This document shows, in pieces, positions 1 through 7,777 of a stretch of DNA of 64,000 nucleotides (positions are counted from its first letter, which is position 1; every line of letters begins with the position of its first letter). A program made the translations under genes and the position numbers. The stretch is taken from positions 1,109,602-1,173,601 of the forward strand of contig NZ_LMFO01000001.1 of NCBI RefSeq assembly GCF_001426865.1, given 5' to 3'. The notes beneath the pieces were generated by a model, which worked only from the letters and a program-made list of their open reading frames with translations, searched no databases and had not been told where the DNA came from. This stretch comes from Paenibacillus sp. Root52 (GTDB lineage Bacteria; Bacillota; Bacilli; Paenibacillales; Paenibacillaceae).

Positions 1-1232
1 TCCTGCCAGATCTCTTCAATGCAGGTATTGTAGTTTGCGTCCTTCATTTCTTGTTGGAAGTATCCAATCTCCAGATGTTCTCCACGTTGGACAGTACCTT
101 CCAGAGCTTGAATCTCTCCCAAAATGCTGCGCATCAGTGTCGTTTTACCGATTCCGTTTGCGCCGACAAGTGCAATCTTCTGACCACGTTCCATACGCAA
201 ATCAAGCGGTCTGGATAAGGGTTCATTATAACCAATCACAAGCCCTTTCGTCTCGAAAATAAGCTTGCCGGAAGTTCTTGCATCACGGAAGTTAAACTGC
301 GGCTTCGGTTTTTCCTTTGCCAACTCAATTACGTCCATTTTATCAAGCTTCTTCTGTCTGGACATCGCCATATTCCGCGTTGCCACACTTGCCTTGTTGC
401 GAGCAACAAAGTCTTTGAGGTCAGCAATTTCCTGTTGTTGACGCTTATAAGCAGACTCCAGTTGTTGTTTCTTCATCTCATAGACTTCTTGGAAATGGTC
501 ATAGTCTCCGACATAACGAGTCAGATCTTGATTTTCCATATGATAGATCAAGTTAATTACACTATTCAGGAATGGAATATCATGCGAGATCAGAATGAAG
601 GCATTCTCGTATTCCTGTAAGTAACGTTTCAGCCATTCGATGTGTTGCTCATCCAAATAGTTCGTGGGCTCATCCAAGAGCAAAATGTCTGGTTTCTCAA
701 GCAGCAGCTTAGCAAGCAATACCTTTGTGCGCTGTCCACCACTTAGATCGTTAACGTCTTTATCCAAGCCAATGTCTGTAAGACCAAGACCACGTGCTGT
801 CTCGTCCACTTTAGCATCGATCATATAGAAATCCTGATTTGTCAACGTATCTTGGATTGTACCCACATCCTCAAGCAGTTGCTCAAGTTCTTCTGGAGTG
901 ACATCTCCCATTTTGCCATACATGTCGTTCATTTCCTGCTCCATATCAAACAGATACTGGAACGCACCGCGAAGTACGTCACGGATGGATTGTCCTTTGC
1001 TTAATACGGCATGCTGATCCAAATAACCTACACGCATCCGTTTGGACCATTCCACCTTGCCCTCGTCTGGCTGGAGTTTGCCCGTAATAATGTTCATGAA
1101 GGTTGATTTACCTTCACCATTGGCTCCGATTAAACCAATGTGTTCGCCTTTTAGGAGGCGGAAAGAGACATCAGTAAAGATAGCACGGTCACCGAAACCG
1201 TGACTTAATTTTTCCACATTTAATATACTCAT
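1..1232 (-). CDS. yfmM: ABC-F family ATPase, YfmM-like (C-terminus outside window)
   Basis: The reading frame runs off the left edge, so the C-terminal part is missing. Two ABC ATPase domains are visible: Walker A GANGEGKST near residue 40 and GANGIGKTT near residue 350, with the first signature LSGGQRTKVLLAKLL and Walker B DILLLDEPTNYLDE. There are no membrane segments and a charged inter-domain linker sits around residues 240-300, which defines the soluble ABC-F class that acts on the ribosomal E site. The sequence closely recalls Bacillus subtilis YfmM. ABC-F proteins relieve stalled ribosomes or protect them from antibiotics; which of these applies cannot be read here. Start MSILNVEKL is chosen over an out-of-frame ATG four bases upstream; AAAAGGTG precedes it. 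No attenuator-like leader ORF is evident, unlike inducible resistance ABC-Fs. Confidence 0.93.
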   Translation of the reverse strand, partial: MSILNVEKLSHGFGDRAIFTDVSFRLLKGEHIGLIGANGEGKSTFMNIITGKLQPDEGKVEWSKRMRVGYLDQHAVLSKGQSIRDVLRGAFQYLFDMEQEMNDMYGKMGDVTPEELEQLLEDVGTIQDTLTNQDFYMIDAKVDETARGLGLTDIGLDKDVNDLSGGQRTKVLLAKLLLEKPDILLLDEPTNYLDEQHIEWLKRYLQEYENAFILISHDIPFLNSVINLIYHMENQDLTRYVGDYDHFQEVYEMKKQQLESAYKRQQQEIADLKDFVARNKASVATRNMAMSRQKKLDKMDVIELAKEKPKPQFNFRDARTSGKLIFETKGLVIGYNEPLSRPLDLRMERGQKIALVGANGIGKTTLMRSILGEIQALEGTVQRGEHLEIGYFQQEMKDANYNTCIEEIWQ

Positions 1233-1268
1233 TCATGACACCTTTTCTATATAGACTTATTCTTGTAT

Positions 1269-1298
1269 ATTATAAGCGTTCTATCCTGTACAACTCAA
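1269..1298 (-). promoter_or_regulatory. Sigma-A-like promoter of yfmM
   Basis: On the minus strand TTGAGT (1298-1293) is followed after 18 bases by TATAAT (1274-1269), about 37 bases ahead of the yfmM start codon. This fits a vegetative promoter with a short untranslated leader. Confidence 0.5.
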
Positions 1299-1474
1299 CG
1301 TCAACTTTTCAAAATTTTAAGTTAGATGTCTTCTATTGGACAGTTTCATCTTATGAATTCATCCGATCATAACGTACACAGGCTAGCATTTGCCATATAA
1401 GATGAGATGGGGTAAAATTTGACCTTAAACTATTAATAAGAACGGAGCTCTAGGCAGAGCATTAGGTGAACATA

Positions 1475-1945
1475 ATGATTGAAGTAAAACAATCCAAATT
1501 AGGTGATGGCGAATTCAACCGCGGGGTTTTTGCTACCGTTAATATTCCTAAAGGACAGTTGTTCCATCAGGCACCGGTTGTCCCTTATCCTAACGAGGAT
1601 CATGAACATATTGAGAAAACAATTCTTGAAGATTACGTATTCGAATATGGGGCTAATCACACAGCCATCTTGCTTGGATATGGAAGCTTGATTAACCACT
1701 CTTACGAACCAAACGCGACTTATGAGATCAACTTCGAAAATCATACATTTGATTTTTATGCGTATACGGACATTCAAGCTGGTGACGAAGTACTGATTAA
1801 TTATAACGGTGAAGAAGACAATATGGATCCACTATGGTTCCTTGACGATTATGAGGAGCGCATGCGTGAGTTGAACGAAGCAGAGGAGAGCAATGAGGGT
1901 AACGCAGACTCCCATTCCGAAGCTAAAGATTCGAATCAAAAGTAG
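1475..1945 (+). CDS. SET domain-containing protein
   Basis: A 156-residue single-domain protein with the hallmarks of a compact SET fold: GxFATxxIPKG near the N-terminus, the NHSYEPNA motif around residue 75 (NHSxxPN in SET lysine methyltransferases) and GDEVLINYNGEE near residue 110 (the GEE/YxG pseudoknot partner). SET enzymes transfer methyl from S-adenosylmethionine to protein lysines; bacterial stand-alone versions have few known substrates. The C-terminal 35 residues are a charged Glu/Ser tail. The in-frame GTG at 1466 has no usable spacing to a ribosome binding site, whereas AGGTGA lies five bases ahead of ATG 1475, so the latter is used. It is a single gene closed by its own terminator. 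Confidence 0.85.
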   Translation: MIEVKQSKLGDGEFNRGVFATVNIPKGQLFHQAPVVPYPNEDHEHIEKTILEDYVFEYGANHTAILLGYGSLINHSYEPNATYEINFENHTFDFYAYTDIQAGDEVLINYNGEEDNMDPLWFLDDYEERMRELNEAEESNEGNADSHSEAKDSNQK

Positions 1946-2020
1946 TGCAGATTGTGTGCACTCTTCTTCATGTTCTATTGTTATAGATAAGTAACGATCA
2001 TGCATACAAAATGCAAACAC

Positions 2021-2052
2021 AAAGACGGGGCTATCCAGCACCGTCTTTTTTT
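2021..2052 (+). terminator. Intrinsic terminator after the SET gene
   Basis: AAAGACGG (2021-2028) pairs with CCGTCTTT (2041-2048) and is followed by a T run. It lies between two convergent genes, and the T run favours termination of the plus strand. Confidence 0.8.
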
Positions 2053-2075
2053 GAGTTTATCCATATTCCATTCAT

Positions 2076-2684
2076 TCAATCTAAAATAGGCGGGTCGGTG
2101 TGCAAATCCTCATCAGGTGCTGTTGATCTCCACTTCGTAAATGCAACCTCAAATCCTGCACGCTTCGGTGAGCACAAAAATAGCCCTGCTTGTTTGTTCT
2201 CAGAGTACGCGAATCTTGCAACCCGAATCGTTCGCCATGCATGCTCATCCGTGCGGGCACGAATAACCACAGCTTCGTTATGATACGATGCGCGAATCGT
2301 AACAATCCTTCCACCCCATTCGGGCACAGGAGATAACGACCAATCCGAGTAGCCATCGGTGACAACCGCTCCAACATGAACCACACCGTCGTTTACTTCC
2401 ACACCCGCCTTGATCCATTGATTCGAACCATGCCAGAGCATCAGCCCTGCTTGATCATACAACTCCGTAAATGAGTTCAAATCAAATGAAACCTCAATCG
2501 CCTCGTTGCCCTCCCAAGGTTCAAGTAAGGCATGTCCACTTTGATGAACGAATCCATAATAGGTTTTCTCCCAAAAGTCACTTCCTTCTTTCGCTTCTAC
2601 AATAAGTCGTTCACCTTCCATCCGACTAGCGACCGGTTCTGTTGTCCATGTCCCTGCCTGACGCTGAAGTAAATTTAATGTCAT
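2076..2684 (-). CDS. DUF1349 family protein (concanavalin A-like fold)
   Basis: A 202-residue cytosolic protein without signal peptide. The pattern (FWEKTYYGF, SFDLNSFTELYDQAGLMLWHGSNQWIKAG, VTDGYSDWS, VVIRARTDEHAWRTIRVARF, AGLFLCSPKRAGFEVAFTKW) matches the DUF1349 family of beta-sandwich proteins related to the yeast regulator-of-enolase-like group and to LamG/concanavalin lectin folds. Family members are widespread in Bacilli and likely bind a carbohydrate or act as accessory glycan proteins; no catalytic residues can be assigned. GGATGAG precedes the ATG at a suitable distance. It is monocistronic and convergent with the SET gene. Confidence 0.85.
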   Translation of the reverse strand: MTLNLLQRQAGTWTTEPVASRMEGERLIVEAKEGSDFWEKTYYGFVHQSGHALLEPWEGNEAIEVSFDLNSFTELYDQAGLMLWHGSNQWIKAGVEVNDGVVHVGAVVTDGYSDWSLSPVPEWGGRIVTIRASYHNEAVVIRARTDEHAWRTIRVARFAYSENKQAGLFLCSPKRAGFEVAFTKWRSTAPDEDLHTDPPILD

Positions 2685-2833
2685 GAATTCTCATCCTTTC
2701 TATGCTCTACATCCGTTTACTCCATACTTCGGCAAGCAAGCTTGCTGAACCTTTAATAAATATCAGGCTCAATACTAAATACCCTCCGTTTTCACGCTCA
2801 TGACCAAAAAATTGCGTTGATTCTTTGTCAAAG

Positions 2834-2842
2834 TGGTATAAT
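2834..2842 (+). promoter_or_regulatory. Extended -10 promoter of the HesB-like gene
   Basis: TGGTATAAT (TGnTATAAT) lies about 70 bases ahead of the start codon at 2911. No good -35 hexamer is seen, as is usual for extended -10 promoters. Confidence 0.45.
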
Positions 2843-2910
2843 GAAAGAAGAAGTAAGTTTCAACCATTTACATTCATGACTGCGGTCAACCTATAAAGGA
2901 GTGTAAGGAT

Positions 2911-3276
2911 ATGCATATTCAAATTACAGATCTTGCTGCTGCTCGGCTAACTGAGAGCTTGAATGATCAGCCCGGATATTTCAAAGTATTTTATGATACC
3001 GAAGGATGCGGCTGTAATGGAATCATTGTTATTTTGCTTATCGATGAACCCGCTGCACTAGATGAACAGATTGAGACCAACCTGGTTCCATTCTATGTTG
3101 ATCCGAAACAGCAATTGAACCTTGAACAGCAGATGAAACTGGACACAGAGCAGAATTACGCCTCATTCACATTAAGCAGTGATGCTGGTGTACTTAGCAG
3201 CAACGTGCGTGTGAGAGATATCCGTGCTGTAGCCGCTGGCAGTTCAAGCGCATCCGACGCTTGTTCATTGAAATAA
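2911..3276 (+). CDS. HesB/YqkB-like iron-sulfur biosynthesis family protein
   Basis: A 121-residue protein with the N-terminal HesB-like layout (ITDLAAARL, then FKVFYDTEGCGCNGI near residues 24-38). The Cys pair sits in EGCGCNG rather than in the C-terminal CGCG motif of classical A-type Fe-S carriers, which resembles the YqkB-type subfamily of Firmicutes. A role in Fe-S or metal handling is inferred from family only. The C-terminus ends in a short Ser/Ala-rich tail with one more Cys. AAAGGAGTG precedes the ATG by a normal distance. It is a single gene with its own promoter and a strong terminator. Confidence 0.75.
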   Translation: MHIQITDLAAARLTESLNDQPGYFKVFYDTEGCGCNGIIVILLIDEPAALDEQIETNLVPFYVDPKQQLNLEQQMKLDTEQNYASFTLSSDAGVLSSNVRVRDIRAVAAGSSSASDACSLK

Positions 3277-3321
3277 CCACTCAGTCCATTAAGTGAAGTG
3301 CGATGATGTGCATTCGCACCC

Positions 3322-3353
3322 AAAAGACGTTGCAATTATTGCAACGTCTTTTT
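3322..3353 (+). terminator. Intrinsic terminator after the HesB-like gene
   Basis: AAAAGACGTTGCAA pairs with TTGCAACGTCTTTT around a three-base loop and is followed by T residues. It is a perfect 14-bp stem. Confidence 0.88.
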
Positions 3354-3568
3354 ATATCTTTATGCATCTCCTTTATCCACTTTTCTTTTCCTCTACTCAA
3401 CCTGGGAAGACTTCAATCCTATCAAATCCAATTCTATCTCTACTCTCAGAACAAAATAGAAGATTAATCAACTTTGTTTACAACTCGGAAACAATTGGAG
3501 AACCTATGGATATAATCCTCTAGTATACTCGGTATATAGATTGATATAACCGAGGAGGAACACACATC

Positions 3569-4342
3569 ATGAAATCTTTATCTCGCAAATCCATTATTTC
3601 TACTATACTTGTTGGCTCTGTAGTAGCCGGCTCCGCATTTACTACGTTTCCACTAAATCATACACTGACTCCAGTAGCATCAGCTGCAAGCTCTAGCTTC
3701 ACACAGTTTCTGCATGATAATGCACCAGGACGTACGATCAAAACCGTTAAAAATGTAGCAACTGTAACGAATGTTTCTAGCACGGTTGTGCTTGTTAACA
3801 AAAAGAGAAATCTACCTTCTACTTACACACCTCAAGATCTGGTTGTGCCTAATATTCCTTTTAGTTTCTCTGGTTCCAGCCCGAAGAAGCAAATGCGTAA
3901 GGTTGCCGCGACTGCGATCGAGAAATTGTTTGCTGCTGCAAAAAAAGACGGCATAGATATCAAAGCTGTGTCAGGGTACCGTTCCTATGCAACTCAGAAG
4001 TCTATCTTTGACCGTAATGCGAGTATTAAAGGTGAAGCCGTTGCGAATAAAACAAGCGCTCGTCCAGGTCAGAGTGAGCATCAGACTGGACTTGCCATGG
4101 ATATATCCAGCGCTTCTGCTGGTTACGATCTACAGCAAAGCTTTGGCAATACCAAAGAAGGTAAGTGGCTAAAAGCTAATGCGCACAAATACGGATTCAT
4201 TATTCGTTATGGCAAAGATCAGGAAAAATTAACAGGTTATTCGTATGAGCCATGGCATGTACGCTATGTCGGCGTATATATCGCAGGTGAAATTACAAGT
4301 CAGAAACTGACGCTTGAACAATATTTAGAGCGTGCCAAATAA
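3569..4342 (+). CDS. Secreted D-alanyl-D-alanine carboxypeptidase, M15B (VanY/DdcY type)
   Basis: A 257-residue exported protein: signal peptide MKSLSRKSII... with a likely cleavage after ASA (about residue 40), then a zinc carboxypeptidase domain. Visible motifs are SGYRSYATQ (residues about 136-144), the zinc site HxxxxxxD in SEHQTGLAMDIS (about 170-180) and EPWHVRYVG (about 227-235), which carries the catalytic Glu and third zinc ligand. Family members trim the terminal D-Ala from peptidoglycan stem peptides at the outer face of the membrane. GAGGAGG precedes the ATG. It is monocistronic; nothing links it to vancomycin resistance genes. Confidence 0.92.
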   Translation: MKSLSRKSIISTILVGSVVAGSAFTTFPLNHTLTPVASAASSSFTQFLHDNAPGRTIKTVKNVATVTNVSSTVVLVNKKRNLPSTYTPQDLVVPNIPFSFSGSSPKKQMRKVAATAIEKLFAAAKKDGIDIKAVSGYRSYATQKSIFDRNASIKGEAVANKTSARPGQSEHQTGLAMDISSASAGYDLQQSFGNTKEGKWLKANAHKYGFIIRYGKDQEKLTGYSYEPWHVRYVGVYIAGEITSQKLTLEQYLERAK

Positions 4343-4438
4343 GCTCAGCAACACCAGACACATTCATTAAGATTATCCAGATGATGATGGTGTGACATTC
4401 CCCATCCTCATCATCTCATATAGATCGGCTATGATGGG

Positions 4439-4508
4439 AGCAAGAAGAGTTGTATACTCTTCTTGCTCTTCTTGCTCTTCTTGCTCTTCTTGCTCTTCTT
4501 GCTCTTCT
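4439..4508 (+). repeat. 9-bp tandem repeat fused to a hairpin
   Basis: AGCAAGAAGAGT (4439-4450), a five-base loop and ACTCTTCTTGCT (4456-4467) form a perfect 12-bp hairpin. The right arm is the first unit of a tandem array of CTCTTCTTG: five full copies from 4457 to 4501 plus a partial sixth to 4508. It sits between convergent genes and is probably a slippage-prone 3' region. Confidence 0.85.
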
Positions 4509-4571
4509 AATTCATTTTCATACATACACCAAATCACGCACTCCTCGTTCATCCCTTGTCATCACAGCAAA

Positions 4572-4811
4572 TCATGCAAAAGCAAGTCTTTTGAACACTA
4601 CGGGGAATCGTTTCACACTTTCAGTTCCTGCCCAGGAACCAACACCAGCTAACAATGCATTATGAGATAAGTACAGAGCGAGATTATATACGACGGTTCC
4701 TAAGATAATTTCCAAGACGAAAAAACGTTTTATAGCAGAGGATTCAATGACATACACCCGGAATTCAGGATGAGCATTCATTGTTTTTAGACGTGTAATG
4801 AAGGTTTTCAT
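4572..4811 (-). CDS. Small hypothetical protein, possibly membrane-associated
   Basis: A 79-residue frame with a near-ideal ribosome binding site (GAGGTGATTC before ATG). The N-terminal 30 residues are basic; residues 31-55 (FFVLEIILGTVVYNLALYL) are hydrophobic and could form one membrane helix, followed by a short Gly-rich segment and a basic tail. I recognise no family. It stands alone on the minus strand, convergent with the M15 peptidase; the downstream region is the 9-bp repeat. Coding status rests on the start signal and composition. Confidence 0.5.
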   Translation of the reverse strand: MKTFITRLKTMNAHPEFRVYVIESSAIKRFFVLEIILGTVVYNLALYLSHNALLAGVGSWAGTESVKRFPVVFKRLAFA

Positions 4812-4942
4812 GAATCACCTCAGACTGTTTTATTTTACAATATGGCAAACCCACCTTGTCTTATTCGAAAATAATACTTACATAAAGTAACTAAGTGTGT
4901 TATAGTCAGTTTATAAAACATACATAAGCGAGGTAACCTACC

Positions 4943-5575
4943 ATGAGTGAGCTGGAGAGATTGGTCAAAGAACGTAGATCCGCCGTTATTTTTGAAGAAG
5001 GTGTTGAGATTTCGGAAGCTGAATTGCAAGAAATGTTCGCGTTAAATAAATTCGCACCCTCTGCCTTCAACCTGCAGCATACGCATTATTTGGTGATTAC
5101 AGATGCAACGCAGAAAGAGAAAGTATATGAAGCTTCCCAGCAATATAAAGTAAAAACAGCCTCGGCTGTTATTGTTGTCTTAGGCGATGTCAACGCACAC
5201 CACCATATTCGCACAATCAACGAAGGTCTGCTGAATCTCGGGGCACTCACCCCGTTCCAATATGAACAGGAATCGCAGAGCGTCACCGAATTTTATGAAT
5301 CACGTGGCAAGTTCTTCCAACGTGAGGATGCGATTCGTAATGCCAGCCTGTCTGCCATGCAATTGATGCTGATCGCTCAGGATCGTGGCTGGGACACCTG
5401 CCCTATGATTGGCTTTGATGCTGAAGAACTGCAACGTAGCTTGGATATTCCCGCACATTACGTACCTGCGATGCTGATCACCATGGGCAAAAAGTCCGAA
5501 GCGAAGCAGCGCCCTCGTGGGTATCGTAAACCGATTCATGAATATGTTAGCTTCAACAAAATGAATGCCGAATAA
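4943..5575 (+). CDS. Nitroreductase family protein
   Basis: A 210-residue FMN-dependent oxidoreductase of the nitroreductase fold: the N-terminal VKERRSAVIFEEG segment (the RRS FMN-binding arginines), FAPSAFNLQHTHYLVI (PSA..NxQP-like), and the C-terminal GWDTCPMIGFD and PRGYRKPIHEYV regions. It resembles the YodC/YdgI subgroup, which reduce nitroaromatics, quinones or flavins with NAD(P)H. GAGGT precedes the ATG. Its promoter region contains the short inverted repeat ACTTA/TAAGT (4876-4896), which could be a regulator site, although with five-base arms this is weak. It is a single gene. Confidence 0.9.
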   Translation: MSELERLVKERRSAVIFEEGVEISEAELQEMFALNKFAPSAFNLQHTHYLVITDATQKEKVYEASQQYKVKTASAVIVVLGDVNAHHHIRTINEGLLNLGALTPFQYEQESQSVTEFYESRGKFFQREDAIRNASLSAMQLMLIAQDRGWDTCPMIGFDAEELQRSLDIPAHYVPAMLITMGKKSEAKQRPRGYRKPIHEYVSFNKMNAE

Positions 5576-5623
5576 GGCAAATTGACCACCGCACGCTAAC
5601 CCGATTTTCTAACTCATTCAAAT

Positions 5624-5668
5624 AAAAGGCTATTCACCAGATTGCACACATCTGGGAATAGCCTTTTT
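5624..5668. terminator. Bidirectional terminator between convergent genes
   Basis: AAAAGGCTATTC (5624-5635) pairs with GAATAGCCTTTT (5656-5667), with an inner CCAGAT/ATCTGG stem. It has T or A runs on both sides and serves the nitroreductase and LRR genes. Confidence 0.85.
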
Positions 5669-5735
5669 GGATACAGAAAGATCACATCGTGTTCTACTTT
5701 CATACATGATCTATCAATTTTAATCATGGATGTCC

Positions 5736-6896
5736 TCAATACGTTTCATAGACTAGATCGTTTGCAATCTCCAGATCATCATTAAACTCGACATAGATAT
5801 ATAATTGCCCGGCTGGGGTCTCTCCCGCGTCATAACCTAAACGTAAAAAACGGTCTGGCTGGAATTCAGCATCAGCCAAGACTAATTCATTCACATCTTC
5901 ATCAGGATGTGCCTCAGCAATCATCTCAAGTGCACGGGCACAGAGCAGATCCCACTGTCTCCATACTTCTTCAATATAAGTCGATAACTCTTGCATCTCG
6001 GCCTTGGTAGAGACTTGAACCGTAACTACAAGCTCATTTTCCTGAATAAGCACAGGCATCTGATAGTTAACCATTGTAGCGTCATATTGGAATACACCCA
6101 TACCATGGATTTCATGATTTTCTTCCACGATTAGATTATCTGCATATTGGAGTCTCTCTAGCTTCAGATTATGACGATAATCCAACTGTTTTAATTTATT
6201 TTCAGAACAATATAGTTCAACCAAATGCTCATTCTGGCTAAGATCCAGCTCGTCAATGTGGTTATTAAAGCACCGAACACTCTCCAAGAATAGATTGGAT
6301 CGAAGATTCAGCTTCTTAATATGATTATGATTACAATGGAGCTCTACCAGATTAGTACATGCAGTTAGATCAAGCTCCAACATATAATTATGTGCACAAT
6401 CGACCCGCTGTAATTGTTTGTTGTGTGCAAGCTCAAGGGAAAAAAGTGCATTATAGCTGCAACTAAGCTCCTTTAACTGATGTAGAGCATCTAAGTTTAA
6501 ATTAGATAGCATATTCCAATGACATTCGACAGCGACGAGTTTGTGATTATGAGATAAATCCAGCTTCCGAAGTCGATTAAAACTAACATGGAGTACTTCC
6601 AAATCTGTGTTGGCGTGGAGATCCAGTGCGAGCAGCTGATTCTCTCTGCAATCTAACCTATTCAACTTGTCGTTATGACTTAGATCCAGACTGGTTAGTT
6701 GATTATACGAACAATCAAGTTCTAGAAGCTCTACAAAATATTCAATCCCATGAAGATTACTCACGTTAATTTTGGACAACTTTAACGTTTTCACCTCAGA
6801 AACATCACTTTCTTGTATATATCCACGCTGGTCACAAAAATGCTCCAATATGTACTGTCTAAACGGTTCATCCGTGAACGCCTTGGTAATATCCAT
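5736..6896 (-). CDS. Cytosolic leucine-rich-repeat protein with unknown C-terminal domain
   Basis: 386 residues with no signal peptide, membrane segment or cell-wall anchor. Residues about 55-265 consist of nine to ten 21-residue repeats of the form LxxLxCxxNxLxxLDLSxN, close to the internalin/bacterial LRR type but with a conserved Cys on the concave face (LDCSYN, LDCREN, LSCSYN, VDCAHN, LHCNHN, LYCSEN). Residues about 275-386 form an acidic alpha/beta domain (ELVVTVQVSTKAE, LRLGYDAGETPAGQLYIYVEF) that I cannot name. It probably acts in protein-protein recognition; similar architectures are often found near polymorphic-toxin immunity proteins, but no toxin is visible here. GGGGAG lies 11 bases before the ATG. 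Confidence 0.85.
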   Translation of the reverse strand: MDITKAFTDEPFRQYILEHFCDQRGYIQESDVSEVKTLKLSKINVSNLHGIEYFVELLELDCSYNQLTSLDLSHNDKLNRLDCRENQLLALDLHANTDLEVLHVSFNRLRKLDLSHNHKLVAVECHWNMLSNLNLDALHQLKELSCSYNALFSLELAHNKQLQRVDCAHNYMLELDLTACTNLVELHCNHNHIKKLNLRSNLFLESVRCFNNHIDELDLSQNEHLVELYCSENKLKQLDYRHNLKLERLQYADNLIVEENHEIHGMGVFQYDATMVNYQMPVLIQENELVVTVQVSTKAEMQELSTYIEEVWRQWDLLCARALEMIAEAHPDEDVNELVLADAEFQPDRFLRLGYDAGETPAGQLYIYVEFNDDLEIANDLVYETY

Positions 6897-7110
6897 AACT
6901 GGATTCTCCCCTCAACTATAATCCTATTAATCCTGAATAACATATCTTCCCTATTCTATGATGTCCTTTGAAAGGAAGCAATGCGTGAGAAGTCTTAAAT
7001 TCCATTTTAGAGCATCCTCTTCATTTATCCAAAAATAGTTATGTAATTTTTTTTATAACATGTTAACATCCAGCATGTAACAGAAATCAATATAGAGAGG
7101 AAGCTATCCA

Positions 7111-7572
7111 ATGGAAATGTATTTCGAAACGCTGCAATCGTATCGCATTGCTTATGTCCGTCAGGTCGGCCCTTACGGGGCAGCCAATGTAGAGGCTATG
7201 GATAGGTTAAAGCATTGGGCGAATGATCAGGAGTTACTTACCGAATCAGCTATTCTACTCGGCATTCCGCAGGATGACCCGGCTAGCACACCTGCACAGC
7301 ATTGTAGATACGATGCGGCTATTGTCATGACTAAACTTAAGCTTGTGCATTCTGATGCTGTCGAAATGAGTGAGCTGTCTGGCGGTGAGTACCTGATCTG
7401 TAAGGTCAAACATACGGCAGAGGATATACAGCAAGCATGGAATGAGATCATCCCCCATTTGCAAAAAAATCATCACACGCTCGATCATACCAAACCGGTT
7501 ATGGAACGATATCGCTATCAGCTTCTGAAAAATCATTTCTGTGAGATTTGTGTACCTGTAAAGCTGGTCTAA
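7111..7572 (+). CDS. GyrI-like small-molecule-binding domain protein
   Basis: A 153-residue stand-alone effector-binding domain of the GyrI/SbmC/Rob-C superfamily. It has the typical opening (YRIAYVRQVGPYG), the central LLGIPQDDPASTPAQHCRYDAAI and GGEYLICKVKHTAEDIQQAWNEI. There is no DNA-binding HTH, so it is probably a drug- or ligand-binding protein rather than a regulator. The C-terminus LLKNHFCEICVPVK is the expected final beta strand. AGAGAGGAAG precedes the ATG. An ATGTTAACAT palindrome lies in the AT-rich leader. It is monocistronic. Confidence 0.88.
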   Translation: MEMYFETLQSYRIAYVRQVGPYGAANVEAMDRLKHWANDQELLTESAILLGIPQDDPASTPAQHCRYDAAIVMTKLKLVHSDAVEMSELSGGEYLICKVKHTAEDIQQAWNEIIPHLQKNHHTLDHTKPVMERYRYQLLKNHFCEICVPVKLV

Positions 7573-7648
7573 ACTCTTGTATGTCAGCAGGACGGTAACT
7601 CTATTTAATTGCTTTTTCGTTAAGCTCACAAATGAATAGAAATAGAAA

Positions 7649-7675
7649 AAGTGACTTCGTTTACCGAAGTCACTT
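7649..7675 (-). terminator. Terminator, stronger on the minus strand
   Basis: AAGTGACTTCG (7649-7659) and CGAAGTCACTT (7665-7675) form an 11-bp stem. Read on the minus strand it is followed by a T run, so it terminates ampS and may also serve the converging GyrI-like gene. Confidence 0.8.
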
Positions 7676-7777
7676 CTCCCTTAACACGGTTATAGCAATA
7701 TCCTTATACAAAATCTCTTATATTAATAATCTTTTATCAGTACTCTCGTACTATCATGTAATTAATTCATGAAGCAA

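Noticed and set aside
3293..3523. 76-codon plus-strand frame after the HesB-like gene
   Set aside because: It runs through a strong terminator hairpin and has no start signal.
4392..4665. Frames encoding Ser-Ser-Cys or Leu-Leu-Ala repeats
   Set aside because: They arise only from translating the 9-bp tandem repeat; no ribosome binding site.
4876..4896. Inverted repeat ACTTA/TAAGT as nitroreductase operator
   Set aside because: Arms are only five bases and AT-rich; expected by chance in this region, so not listed as a feature.
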